NCBI GenBank assembly: GCA_016788425.1
Contig: JAEURQ010000003.1
Span: forward strand, 465,282-529,281
Length of the DNA stretch: 64,000 nucleotides
Source: Chthonomonas sp.
Lineage (GTDB): Bacteria > Armatimonadota > Fimbriimonadia > Fimbriimonadales > Fimbriimonadaceae
Direction of reading: 5' to 3'
Shown piece by piece: positions 53,326 through 61,614 of the stretch. Both the position numbers and the translations under genes were made by a program. Every line of letters begins with the position of its first letter. Within the stretch, counting starts at the first letter, position 1. The notes under the pieces are model-generated. The model saw only the letters and a program-made list of their open reading frames with translations. It ran no database searches and was not told the DNA's origin.

Positions 53326-53778
53326 TCACAGCAAGTCTCTTCGCTTCAAGCTCACGGACCTTCCCGGTCTTCCTACAATAATGTGATCGATAAGGTGAAT
53401 CTGAAGCAGTTCTCCGGCAAGCCGGATAACCCTTGTGACCTCAATATCCTCAACCGATGGCTCCGGGTCTCCAGAAGGGTGGTTGTGGGCAAGGATAATC
53501 GAGCATGCATTCGCCAGGATCGCTGCTTTGAACACCTCCCGGGGGCTGACGATGGAAGCGGTGAGGTTGCCGATGCTGACGGTATGAACGCCAATCAGAT
53601 CGTTCTTGGCACTCAGCATCAGAACGATGAGGTGCTCACGGTCCTCCTCGACGAGGAACACCTCGCATATCTTCATCGCATCCTCGGGACTTGAGAGTTG
53701 GATTTGGCATGTGGTGGTCTCGCGGATCAGCCGGACGCGCACGACGGGATACTCGGATTGGAAAGGTTCGTTCTCCAT
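53326..53778 (-). CDS. radC: RadC-family JAB/MPN-domain protein
   Basis: 150 residues from the ATG at 53778, preceded by GGAG at a spacing of nine bases; a GTG at 53793 is less likely. The JAMM motif is complete: the upstream Glu region, HNHPSGDPEPSVEDIEVT (H-x-H-x7-S-x2-D) and LIDHIIVG. The product is the C-terminal metalloprotease-like domain without the helix-hairpin-helix of chromosomal RadC, a form typical of plasmids, integrative elements and prophages. Despite the name a role in DNA repair is not established. Divergent from the membrane protein at 53891. Confidence 0.88.
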   Translation of the reverse strand: MENEPFQSEYPVVRVRLIRETTTCQIQLSSPEDAMKICEVFLVEEDREHLIVLMLSAKNDLIGVHTVSIGNLTASIVSPREVFKAAILANACSIILAHNHPSGDPEPSVEDIEVTRVIRLAGELLQIHLIDHIIVGRPGRSVSLKRRDLL

Positions 53779-53890
53779 AGAGTCAGGCTCCACTTTGAAT
53801 AGCCGGACGTCATCTCATGATTCATCCAGGCGGTGTGCCGCTCATTCGCACGTGCATCCCGTCACCCTAGTTTCCCGTATTCTCTTGGGG

Positions 53891-55123
53891 ATGATCGCTG
53901 TACTCAGTGCCTTAAGCAACCGTGAAATGGCGCTTTTGGTCTGGTCTATGGTTGGGCTGATCTTTGCCATGAGAGTAGCTGGTCCCCAAGTTCAAGGAGT
54001 CCTGCGAGCGTTTTTTGTACGCGCAATCTTTATGTCGCTCATGCTTCTGGGAGCGTACGTCTCAACTGTCGTATTTGCTCTGTACAAATATGGCTTCTGG
54101 CATCCGGACCTCCTCAAGGATACAATCATTTGGTTTGTTGTGACCGCCACAGTGACCCTCTGCGACTCGGTCAACAAGGGCAAGGAAAACCTAAAGTTCT
54201 TTCGAGACCTATTATTTGACAACCTAAAGGTTGCCGTCGCCCTTGAGTTTGTCATCGACACATTCGTGATGCCGTTAGGCTGGGAACTCGTGTTAGTGCC
54301 AGTCGCATTCGCTCTGGGAGCATTCAACGCGATTGCTGACAGCCGAGATGAAAATTCCGTGACTCGAAAGCCCATAAACTTCCTCATTGGCTGCATGTCA
54401 CTGGTAATCCTTAGCTACGCCGTGTTTGAGTTGATCACAGGTTTCCGAGAGTTTTCAACTGTCGCGACTTTGAGAGAGTTTCTCCTAGCCCCAATTCTGA
54501 GGGCTAGTTGCCTTCCTTTCTTCCTAGCCTTTGCTCTGTGGATCGGTTATCAGGAGCTCTTCATTCGAGTGGAGCTTTGGATGAGGGACAAACCTGGACT
54601 ATGTCGAATTGCAAAACTGCAATGCCTTCGCACTTGTACTGTGCATTTTGATCGTCTCGCGAAGCTAAAGGGGAAATTCTATTTGGAGTTACAAGAGTCA
54701 GATTCACCCGTAGCCGTCAGCGAAATCGTGGGCAGGTACGCTTACCCAGCACCGATAGATCCGGCTGACGTCTTGACCGGGGAGGTTGTTGCCGCTCGAT
54801 TAATTCCTTTTGAACTTGCTTCGAATGGAGCAGCGGCCCAGATGGTTTTGATTGACTGGAAGAATACAAGCAACCGAGCTATCGCTGCTGCGTGGGCCGA
54901 GATCACTCCGTTCGACGAACAAGGGAAGAAGCTTGAAGGCGGGTCGCCAGAACAGTGTGTCTTCTCTTACGAAGACAACAACATGGAGAAAATCGAGCCA
55001 GGAGAAACATACATCGAGCCCGATGGGCTTGGTTTCGTCCTCTTCCCGATGATTCACAGTTGGGCAAACCATGTTGAGGTGCGAATGGTTCGATTCGAGG
55101 CTGACTGTAGAGACGCTCGTTAG
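53891..55123 (+). CDS. Membrane protein of unknown function
   Basis: 410 residues from the ATG at 53891; the frame is open further upstream but that part (Ser/Arg-rich, overlapping radC) is not protein-like. The first half has about six membrane segments (for example LLVWSMVGLIFAMRVAG, IIWFVVTATVTLC, LVLVPVAFALGAFNAI, FFLAFALWIGYQELFI). The soluble second half has beta-rich text (MVLIDWKNTSNRAIAAAWAE and YIEPDGLGFVLFPMIHSWAN). No family recognised. It is alone between divergent radC and a gene-poor gap, so probably an accessory cargo gene. Confidence 0.6.
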   Translation: MIAVLSALSNREMALLVWSMVGLIFAMRVAGPQVQGVLRAFFVRAIFMSLMLLGAYVSTVVFALYKYGFWHPDLLKDTIIWFVVTATVTLCDSVNKGKENLKFFRDLLFDNLKVAVALEFVIDTFVMPLGWELVLVPVAFALGAFNAIADSRDENSVTRKPINFLIGCMSLVILSYAVFELITGFREFSTVATLREFLLAPILRASCLPFFLAFALWIGYQELFIRVELWMRDKPGLCRIAKLQCLRTCTVHFDRLAKLKGKFYLELQESDSPVAVSEIVGRYAYPAPIDPADVLTGEVVAARLIPFELASNGAAAQMVLIDWKNTSNRAIAAAWAEITPFDEQGKKLEGGSPEQCVFSYEDNNMEKIEPGETYIEPDGLGFVLFPMIHSWANHVEVRMVRFEADCRDAR

Positions 55124-55485
55124 ACCGCCCCCGTCTGGCTAGACACTTCTTGGTTTTGAGATCGAGTTTCTTGGAAGAGCTTCTGAATGACTTTGAGTGA
55201 GAAAGCGAAAAGGCATGAAGAAGGGATGAGAAGAACCGATTGCGAAGCAAGAGGTTTGAGTATTGAAGCCGCTTCACGCAGGTTCAAAAACCTAGGCTTG
55301 ACCTGGCCGCCTCTCGAACCGTGGGTCCGACCGGGGTGGAAACCGGCTCTGGGACTCCCGGGTGAAATGAACTTCGCTCCCTTTGCGGCTTTTGGGGATG
55401 GTCAAAAACGCTCGCACTTGTGTTCGGTCGTTCTTCGGTGCGAGGATTTGTGAGCACCACAAACAACCCGCGAGAGACTACCGCC
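55124..55485. other. 362-base gap without a convincing gene
   Basis: The only open frame of note is 55187-55453 (+, 88 codons, ending ...CSVVLRCEDL), which has no recognisable domain and a weak upstream region. A GC-rich stretch around 55305-55360 (CCGACCGGGG and CCCGGGTG words) could form secondary structure. No tRNA, terminator or clear promoter could be supported. Confidence 0.3.
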
Positions 55486-55896
55486 ATGACCACATCACCC
55501 CACCACTTTGACCCCACTATCTCGCGCCTTGGCGACATTCTCTCCCACACATCTCGGTACAGCTTCAAGGGTCCCTCGCGCTTAGCGCAGGACGCCGGGG
55601 TGCACCCTGCCTCAGTGTTCCGAATCCTTCGTGGAGGTGGGAACCCATCGTTCCTCACCATCACTCGAATGACGGAAGCCATCGAGCGAGAACTCGGCTT
55701 CCGTATTGACCCCAGAGACATCATCGCCGAAGGAGGTCGGTTCCCAACTGCGTTTGCCTGCGATGTCACTAGGAGTAAACCGAGCCTTCCCGAGAGCGCA
55801 TACGACGAGTTTGGAGACCTGAAGCCAGCCTTCCATGGAGTTGAGCCCGGTAAGTGGGTCACCTCCAAGCACCCTCGCGGTATCCATCAAAGTTAA
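55486..55896 (+). CDS. XRE-like DNA-binding protein
   Basis: 136 residues from the ATG at 55486; an upstream in-frame start at 55420 would add a non-conserved extension. A helix-turn-helix is visible in GPSRLAQDAGVHPASVFRIL followed by GNPSFLTITRMTEAIERELG, the pattern of Cro/CI-type or lambda-repressor-like folds. The C-terminal part (RSKPSLPESAYDEFG) is unrecognised. It heads a rightward group with the Mrr-like gene, 10 bases downstream, so is likely its regulator or that of the element. Confidence 0.7.
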   Translation: MTTSPHHFDPTISRLGDILSHTSRYSFKGPSRLAQDAGVHPASVFRILRGGGNPSFLTITRMTEAIERELGFRIDPRDIIAEGGRFPTAFACDVTRSKPSLPESAYDEFGDLKPAFHGVEPGKWVTSKHPRGIHQS

Positions 55897-55906
55897 GCCT
55901 CTTATC

Positions 55907-56416
55907 ATGCTGGAGAAAGACCTTCTCTCCGTTATTCGTGTGTCCTCATTCCATGTGCAGATGCTGCTCGTTCGGCAACTGCTCGACCGGCTGGGATACA
56001 AACACATCCAGTTCATGGGTCGGCGTGAGCGCAAGGAGAAAACCTACCTTGGTGGGCACGAGTTCACCGCCGATGATCGCCTCGGGCTCTTCAACGTCCA
56101 GACGGTTGTCAAGTTCGTTGGCCAGGAAGTCCGCGTTCGAATGCTCGATGAACTGGCTGGAGTTGTGCGGCGCACCGGTTCCGACTACGGAATCCTCATC
56201 GCAACCCACGGACTCACTCGCTCTGCTGAGCTTCACCTAGGCAGCCACGAGCCGCTTCGCATTCGCGTGGTGACCGGGCCTGAGTTTGCACGGCTCCTCA
56301 TTCAGCACAAGATTGGGGTTCGAGACGTTCCTACCCTTCAGGTGGATGAGCCGTTCTTCCGCCACCTCGACCGGATGTCTCGCCAGGTCAGCCGCTTCAT
56401 CGAAGCTGTGAAGTGA
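55907..56416 (+). CDS. Mrr-like restriction endonuclease-fold protein
   Basis: 169 residues from the ATG at 55907 (MLEKDLLSVIRVSSFHVQML). The fold is suggested by HEFTADDRLGLFNVQTVVKF, in which D and the Q-x-x-K replace the usual D...E/Q-x-K, by DYGILIATHGLTRSAELHLG (usually GLITTxGFT-type text) and by VVTGPEFARLLIQHKIGVRD, matching the conserved end of Mrr-type domains (DGxxLAxLMIxxxIGV). Mrr proteins cut methylated DNA, but family members in mobile elements can have other roles. The metal-binding set looks non-standard, so activity is uncertain. The next gene overlaps its stop (GTGA). Confidence 0.6.
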   Translation: MLEKDLLSVIRVSSFHVQMLLVRQLLDRLGYKHIQFMGRRERKEKTYLGGHEFTADDRLGLFNVQTVVKFVGQEVRVRMLDELAGVVRRTGSDYGILIATHGLTRSAELHLGSHEPLRIRVVTGPEFARLLIQHKIGVRDVPTLQVDEPFFRHLDRMSRQVSRFIEAVK

Positions 56417-56724
56417 GCAATGTAGACCGAATGACCGCCATTGCGATTGAGCTGCTGAAGCTCCACGTCTCGCAGGCGGGGATCACCCAGCTCTTCAACC
56501 TCGGAGACCTTGATGAGATCGAGCGGCAACTCATGTACCTGCCGTATCGGAAAGCAAAGCGCCCCGGAGCTTTCCTCATCGACGCCGTTCGGCACCGCTA
56601 CTCACCTCCTAAAGAGTTCACCTATGCCAAGCATATCGCCCCAGTTTCCACCTCCCGTGACGGAGTGGACGAAGATCCCGAACTCGCATTTGGACCGTCT
56701 GCTCCCGATCCTTTCGAACCCTGA
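56413..56724 (+). CDS. Hypothetical protein between Mrr-like and initiator-like genes
   Basis: 103 residues from a GTG overlapping the previous stop. The first half is helical (IAIELLKLHVSQAGITQLFN and LDEIERQLMYLPYRKAKRPG), and the segment RPGAFLIDAVRHRYSPPKEF resembles the small helical tail found at the end of some plasmid or phage replication proteins. No family assigned. Its last 100 bases overlap the next gene in another frame, and either start may be wrong. Translational coupling with both neighbours is likely. Confidence 0.5.
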   Translation: MSNVDRMTAIAIELLKLHVSQAGITQLFNLGDLDEIERQLMYLPYRKAKRPGAFLIDAVRHRYSPPKEFTYAKHIAPVSTSRDGVDEDPELAFGPSAPDPFEP

Positions 56725-56893
56725 GCTTCGGCTCTTGCTTGTGATCTCCCGCCGCGCCTATGGTCTGCGGCGGTTTCACATTCCCTTTGTAGCTTCTGTG
56801 GAGCAGCTTGAAACGTGGACCGGGCTTGGTCGAACATCGGTTCAGCGAGGGCTCGCTCAGCTCGCTCGTCGAAACCTCATCCGTGTGGCCTGA
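56624..56893 (+). CDS. Winged-helix protein similar to phage/plasmid replication initiators
   Basis: 89 residues from the ATG at 56624 (MPSISPQFPPPVTEWTKIPN). The text VTEWTKIPNSHLDRLLPIL, SNPELRLLLVISRRAYG and VEQLETWTGLGRTSVQRGLA, LARRNLIRV is the N-terminal winged helix of phage O-type and plasmid replication initiators: two turns, a helix and a recognition helix GRTSVQRGL. It stops soon after the domain, which is short, since initiators usually have a further C-terminal domain. Two exact DnaA boxes begin two bases after its stop, which supports a role at an origin. A role as simple regulator is the alternative. Confidence 0.6.
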   Translation: MPSISPQFPPPVTEWTKIPNSHLDRLLPILSNPELRLLLVISRRAYGLRRFHIPFVASVEQLETWTGLGRTSVQRGLAQLARRNLIRVA

Positions 56894-56894
56894 G

Positions 56895-57015
56895 TTATCC
56901 ACAGTCTGCGCCGTGAGCCGTCCACATTTGAACCGATTTTTGCCCACACTAACCACGCGCGATACAAAAGCAAAAAGAAAGAATGAAAGAAAGCGCGCGC
57001 GAGGAGTTATCCACA
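56895..57015 (+). other. Candidate replication origin: two DnaA boxes flanking an A-rich stretch
   Basis: TTATCCACA, a perfect DnaA box, occurs at 56895-56903 and at 57007-57015 in the same orientation. Between them is a purine-rich A-rich tract (about 56962-56993, ACAAAAGCAAAAAGAAAGAA) that would melt easily. The site follows directly behind the initiator-like gene, as in plasmid origins. No iterons were found. Two matches to a 9-base word in 120 bases are unlikely by chance, but no function is shown. Confidence 0.5.
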
Positions 57016-57145
57016 TCACCAAATTGCGAGCGTTCAACCGACAACTTCCGGAAGCCCCGGAAGTATCCAGGCCCTCGCCTGGACAGGCAGACAGGGTGGT
57101 GGGTGGGAACTATAGAGAATAAATAGGGTTTCCTCCGAATCCGGT

Positions 57146-57160
57146 TACGGTATTACCGTA
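57146..57160. promoter_or_regulatory. 15-bp palindrome, candidate operator
   Basis: TACGGTA-T-TACCGTA is a perfect inverted repeat of seven bases with a one-base centre. It lies in the gene-free stretch between the DnaA boxes and the terminator at 57250. A dimeric regulator such as one of the two XRE proteins could bind here. The rest of 57016-57249 shows nothing else I can name. Confidence 0.4.
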
Positions 57161-57249
57161 TTTGAGCAACCTCCTGAAACGTCTTGCAGCTACCCCAAGC
57201 AATGACCTCCTCCCCTGTCCTACGCCCGAGGTTTCCTCGAAGAAGAAAA

Positions 57250-57272
57250 GGACTGCTCTAAGCAAGCAGTCC
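57250..57272 (-). terminator. Rho-independent terminator of the AAA-ATPase operon
   Basis: GGACTGCT-CTAAGCA-AGCAGTCC is a perfect 8-bp stem with a seven-base loop. Read on the minus strand it is followed by CTTTTCTTCTTC, a T-rich tail, 18 bases behind the stop of the 57290 gene. It ends the leftward transcript of the 57290 and 57663 genes. Confidence 0.75.
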
Positions 57273-57289
57273 AGTTTGAGTCGTCTGAC

Positions 57290-57607
57290 CTAGCGAGGAA
57301 CCTCTCGGCCATGCAGATCTTGCCGGGCGAATGACGCCACATGATGTTCAAGCACAACAAAGGACCAAGCCAAATCCAAGTCGCGAATGATTCTGTACTC
57401 CAGCCCTGTCTCTTCCGAACGATATTTTTGGCTCTGGTACAGTACACATACTGATCCAGGCACATTTCCTTTCCGCAGAACATCTACGGGCGTGGCAGTG
57501 TTGGTAAATGCAAAATCCAATGCCGCAGACTGAATCTCATGTCGAGGTATTGCTTTCGCCGACGGTAATACGCGTAAATACTCTAATGTGCAAACAAACA
57601 TTTTCAA
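57290..57607 (-). CDS. Hypothetical protein downstream of the AAA ATPase
   Basis: 105 residues: MKMFVCTLEYLRVLPSAKAI, SVCVLYQSQKYRSEETGLEY, RDLDLAWSFVVLEHHVASFA. No membrane segment and no known family. It starts 55 bases behind the 1165-residue ATPase on the same strand and ends at the terminator, so it is the last gene of that operon. A small accessory subunit is possible. Confidence 0.5.
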   Translation of the reverse strand: MKMFVCTLEYLRVLPSAKAIPRHEIQSAALDFAFTNTATPVDVLRKGNVPGSVCVLYQSQKYRSEETGLEYRIIRDLDLAWSFVVLEHHVASFARQDLHGREVPR

Positions 57608-57662
57608 TCACCACACATACTGTACAATAATCGCTGATAAAAGATAGTAGCCCATAGATTCT

Positions 57663-60600
57663 TCAAATATTTCGGTAGTGGGCATGCCTGAAGAAAGATT
57701 CGAAATCGGCTGGATCGACATGCAAACGCAACTGATTGTCGCCCGGCAGTGCAGAAGCATCGAAGAATCGCACTCTCGCCAGGTCGCTCATTTGAATAAG
57801 TGCGCTCAGTGACCGAGCTCCGTGGTGATACCGTCTCGTTTGCAAGAACGCTTGCAAGACACTCGGACTGTATTCCTCAAGTCCAGGGAAAAACCTGTTA
57901 ATCTCACTTTTAATGAGGATGGCTCTCTTGAAAATGTAGTAGAGCTTCCATCCCGGGTCTAGATCGCGACCCAGGCCGGAGTCACTCCTAAGGGGTTCTC
58001 CGGTCCTATCGGAAGTACTCTTCCTCTCGAGCTGTAACCGAGCATATTTCAAAACATGAGGCAGGCCCTCGCGCGCGTTTACGTCAGAAATATCCAGGCT
58101 ACCTAGCAACCTGCTCTTAAAATCCATCCCCTTTGCAGCCTTGAAGCCGTCGAAGAGTGTCAATTCGCTAGGGCAGTCACTGGAATCTAGGAGACCTTCT
58201 TGATCAAGAACCATTGCGGTCTCTAATGACAACTGACTGGTGAACCTGCTTCCAGCGAATACGAATATCGCAGGTCCGATGGGATGAATCTGCTGCCCTT
58301 CTTGAAACTGGCCATCCCACATGGGAGCCAGAAAGTATCTTAACCAGCCGAACTCTTCGCCCTGAAAAGTAGAATCATACTCATCCCAGAACACAAGTGG
58401 TATCTTGCCTGTTAGCCCGACGTCCCGGACAGCATGAAGTGCCTCTGACAAGTCCGCAGGTGATTTTGCTTGGGATAAGTTGAATATTTTGGGCGAAGCC
58501 GATATCTTGTTGGAGCTGAGTGACTTAACTAGTGCGGTTACGGCGTAGCTCTTTCCTGCTCCTGGGGGGCCAAAAACGGCAAGATTAAGTGGTCGACTCA
58601 CGTTTACATTAGGGTCGCTCACCAGTTGAACGTATGTCCGAATAAGACTCACAAGGTCTCGTACGGCCTCGATCTCGGATCGGCTTAGGGTGAAGAAATT
58701 ACCAAACTGTGCGTAAGGAATTCCGATACGTCTGCTCTCTGCTCCAGAGGAGCGTATATGCTCTTCGGCAATAGTGAGCATTTGTTCAGTCGGCTGATCG
58801 CCAACACTGGTTTCGCCTGCCGTTATATGCTCCCCTAAAAAGCTCCACCATGTCGAATCAAAATGTGCGCTTTTAAGGATGGGAGTTGATTTCTGGTTAA
58901 TCGCGATTGACTCTGTCAACCTGCTTTGGATGGCCGTGAGTACTCTAGGGGATACGGACATTCTACGGATTCCTGATGAGTCCTCATAGTCCAACCTAAG
59001 GCGGTTGCACATGCTCTTGATGTCCTCCAGCAAGTTTGAGCGCATACTTTGTTCTAACTGCTGGAGGCGACCTTTCGCATAAACGAACAGTGCTTCAGTG
59101 TACTTTTTGGGGTACGACCTTGTTTTCCGGTGCTCTTCGACAGCATCGAAATGCTCTTTTGTCGCCTCAAAGCCAGCGTTGAACCACGAAGCTGTTTGCC
59201 CCTGAGTTGAGGCGCGGGACAGTCGGTCTTCAAATTGCTCCAGTAGCAATGCGTATGCCTCCTTTGCAGCTTGAGTTCGAGTGAATCTCTGAAGCTCTCC
59301 CTTTAGTGCTTCGCTCACAGCCAGTAAACGCTCTTGGCTATCCTCTCCACCGTCCAGCAATAAAAGTCTCTGGATAAGCTCGCCAACTGCCTTTAGGTAG
59401 GTGGGATCAGGTTTAGGATCACTTTCGCTTCGTTGAGATGACTGAACTAGCTCATGATTCGGACCAAGAGTGCCAAAGCGGTTTCGGATGAGGCTGAGTA
59501 ATCTACCGCCCTTGGGTAATGCCCCTTTTGACAGGCTTAGGATTGCACACCCGGCGAAGAAGCAAGCCTCATAGCGATCTATGTTTGGATACCGATCATT
59601 CCACGAATCTTCCGCGCAAAGTTCTAAGGCAAGCGGAATCAGCTGGTCGCATACAATGGTTGCCAACGGCATTAAGGACGAGGGACTCCACGTCGCAGCA
59701 TCAATCGTGCCAGAGTTGATGATTGCGGCAATAGAGTCAACTGGGTAATGCAAAGGTGCCCTGCTCTGCGAGTGCGCGAGAAACGGCTGCTCAATATCAA
59801 GGACCGGCCCGACTTCGCTGTGCTTGGATAGGGGAGATAACGAAAGTATGTGACTCAATGAGGATTGCTCAACGTCTGAATAGCCGTGCAGGTGAGTGAA
59901 ACGTGCCGCATGAAGCCCCCTTTCGATGCCGAGGCGCAGGGCATCTCTATACTGTGTGGTTGCCAAAGAATCCGTTTTGGAAGCAGTCTCAGTCGCGAGG
60001 GCTAGGTGATGCGCAATTGAACAAAGAACAATGGTGTCGTAGCCCCGCGTTCGACCGCTTGACCGGCCGAACATTTCCTCCTCCACTTCACCTGGATGAG
60101 CGAAAATGTCCGTAGACAGGACTTTACCTGCCTCGTCACAATGGATGTACAAGACTGCATCTGGACTTATACTTACGGCAATATGCCGGGCTTTGCCAAG
60201 GAATAGAAAATGACGCGTGGACAAGCCTCGTTGACCGGTTGCTAGACTCGTCCTGAGTTCTTCTTGGATGATCTTTAGGGATTCAATTGCTGTTTGAACG
60301 GTCCTTTCCCAGGAAAGAAACTTTGAGATCGAATAGTCTTGCAGCCGTAAATCCTGCGCTGTCACCATTATTAGTGTTCGATGAGCTAGGTCACTCTTTC
60401 CGAGGAGGTCAAGAATGTGGTTATTCAGGTCGCGTACGACATCGGACCCAATTGGTCCGGAGTTGGATCGATTTTCGACTTTGATAAGAACAATGCCTGG
60501 TTTCTTAAGGTTCTTAGCAACAAGCTCAGGTATGGAACTGGCTAAACCAGTAGTTAGGCAAGAACTATCAATGAGCAGTAGGTTTGCAGAGTATTCATTT

Positions 60601-61160
60601 GGGATATCGCCATGAGTGTAACCGGAGAGGGTTTCTGGGTGTGAAACATGCCGCGAGCCGGTTATTCTCCAGGACCGTTCGCGTCGGTCAGCAGTTGTAC
60701 GAGGCTGAGCTGAGATCGCATAGGAGTCATAAAGCAAGCTCCGTTCATCAAACCATCCGAGGAGCTTGCTTCGGCCTGTCCCGCCGTTGTTTTTCAGTGC
60801 GTCAACTCCCCCATCGTACTTAGTCGGCCCATAGACCGTGGTAAGTGGCTCAATTCTGTTGGCCAACCTCCATTTCGTTCTATCTTCCCATACTCGAGGT
60901 TGCGTATTTAATGAGAGTGCTCGGAGGATGGCTTCGTGTAGCAAAGGGCCCTGCAAGCGGAACAAGGAAGTTCCAGTAATATTCCCAGCAGGATGGAATG
61001 GGTCCGAGTGGATGAAATGTTCCTGAATTTGGATATTTGAGACTGATGGCTCCCCGAAGATAAGAATCGACGGAAGCTTTTCGCACGTATCCGCAGGGAT
61101 TCCGGATAGTCCCGGCGGACCCTCATCTGTTTCGGCCTTTTTCCTTTTACCACTGCCCAT
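57663..61160 (-). CDS. Large protein with N-terminal kinase-like module and C-terminal AAA ATPase; defence candidate
   Basis: 1165 residues. The C-terminal domain (about 840-1165) is an AAA ATPase: FGPPGAGKSYAVTALV (Walker A, 863-), IPLVFWDEYDSTF (Walker B, about 921-930) and IFVFAGSRFTSQ (sensor region). The N-terminal part begins SILIFGEPSVSNIQIQEHFI and continues with ANLLLIDSSCLTTGLASSIP, PGIVLIKVENRSNSGPI, LIMVTAQDLRLQDYSISKFL and SWERTVQTAIESL; this pattern reminds me of ribokinase-like modules annotated in RyR-linked bacterial conflict proteins, but I cannot confirm that. A long helical middle separates them. No membrane segment. AT-richer than the core genes. Upstream lies an XRE gene and a Nudix-like protein, together a likely regulated conflict system. 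Confidence 0.65.
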   Translation of the reverse strand: MGSGKRKKAETDEGPPGLSGIPADTCEKLPSILIFGEPSVSNIQIQEHFIHSDPFHPAGNITGTSLFRLQGPLLHEAILRALSLNTQPRVWEDRTKWRLANRIEPLTTVYGPTKYDGGVDALKNNGGTGRSKLLGWFDERSLLYDSYAISAQPRTTADRRERSWRITGSRHVSHPETLSGYTHGDIPNEYSANLLLIDSSCLTTGLASSIPELVAKNLKKPGIVLIKVENRSNSGPIGSDVVRDLNNHILDLLGKSDLAHRTLIMVTAQDLRLQDYSISKFLSWERTVQTAIESLKIIQEELRTSLATGQRGLSTRHFLFLGKARHIAVSISPDAVLYIHCDEAGKVLSTDIFAHPGEVEEEMFGRSSGRTRGYDTIVLCSIAHHLALATETASKTDSLATTQYRDALRLGIERGLHAARFTHLHGYSDVEQSSLSHILSLSPLSKHSEVGPVLDIEQPFLAHSQSRAPLHYPVDSIAAIINSGTIDAATWSPSSLMPLATIVCDQLIPLALELCAEDSWNDRYPNIDRYEACFFAGCAILSLSKGALPKGGRLLSLIRNRFGTLGPNHELVQSSQRSESDPKPDPTYLKAVGELIQRLLLLDGGEDSQERLLAVSEALKGELQRFTRTQAAKEAYALLLEQFEDRLSRASTQGQTASWFNAGFEATKEHFDAVEEHRKTRSYPKKYTEALFVYAKGRLQQLEQSMRSNLLEDIKSMCNRLRLDYEDSSGIRRMSVSPRVLTAIQSRLTESIAINQKSTPILKSAHFDSTWWSFLGEHITAGETSVGDQPTEQMLTIAEEHIRSSGAESRRIGIPYAQFGNFFTLSRSEIEAVRDLVSLIRTYVQLVSDPNVNVSRPLNLAVFGPPGAGKSYAVTALVKSLSSNKISASPKIFNLSQAKSPADLSEALHAVRDVGLTGKIPLVFWDEYDSTFQGEEFGWLRYFLAPMWDGQFQEGQQIHPIGPAIFVFAGSRFTSQLSLETAMVLDQEGLLDSSDCPSELTLFDGFKAAKGMDFKSRLLGSLDISDVNAREGLPHVLKYARLQLERKSTSDRTGEPLRSDSGLGRDLDPGWKLYYIFKRAILIKSEINRFFPGLEEYSPSVLQAFLQTRRYHHGARSLSALIQMSDLARVRFFDASALPGDNQLRLHVDPADFESFFRHAHYRNI

Positions 61161-61383
61161 GAGATGGAATTCTAGCAGAGTAGCTTACCCAGGATAACCA
61201 GCAATTGTAGTAGTATGAACGAAGGGGCGGGGAAGGCTGGCAGGCACGAATGAGCAAGGCGGCTCGTTCGCCCAAGACATCTGCCGAGTCTGGCCAGGGA
61301 GCATAGAGGCTTCCTGCAAAGCAAGGAGTTTCGATGCGTCGAACGAGCGACTACGGAAGCATCGTCGCCATAGGCAAGTCTGA

Positions 61384-61599
61384 ATGTGGCAGGAGCCCCT
61401 GCGCGAGCTTCGAGAATCCCGGGGGCTGTCCCAGCGTGAGCTCGCGAGGAAGCTCGACCGAACTCAGGCGTTCGTCTGGAAAGTCGAGCAGGGCATACAG
61501 CATCTGGACATTCCGACACTGATTGATATGACGAGGGTCCTTGGCACAACAGCTTCTGGGCTGCTCCAAGGGGTTGAAGCAGCCTTAACGCAGTCCTAG
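61384..61599 (+). CDS. XRE-family small regulator
   Basis: 71 residues: LRELRESRGLSQRELARKLD then RTQAFVWKVEQGIQHLDIPT, a complete helix-turn-helix of the lambda-repressor/XRE type (LSQRELARKLDRTQAFVWKVE). It lies between two leftward genes, the ATPase and the Nudix-like protein, and is transcribed towards the latter's 3' end. It could repress the divergent ATPase operon, whose start is 223 bases away. Start at 61384 ATG fits; no strong ribosome site. Confidence 0.75.
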   Translation: MWQEPLRELRESRGLSQRELARKLDRTQAFVWKVEQGIQHLDIPTLIDMTRVLGTTASGLLQGVEAALTQS

Positions 61600-61614
61600 G
61601 GGCTGCTCTAGTTG

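Noticed and set aside
53107-53694. Plus-strand frame opposite radC and the 72-aa gene
   Set aside because: RadC has a complete JAMM motif on the minus strand; the plus frame has no recognisable protein pattern.
55187-55453. 88-codon frame between the membrane protein and the XRE-like gene
   Set aside because: No domain, odd composition, and no clear ribosome site; kept only as part of the gap description.
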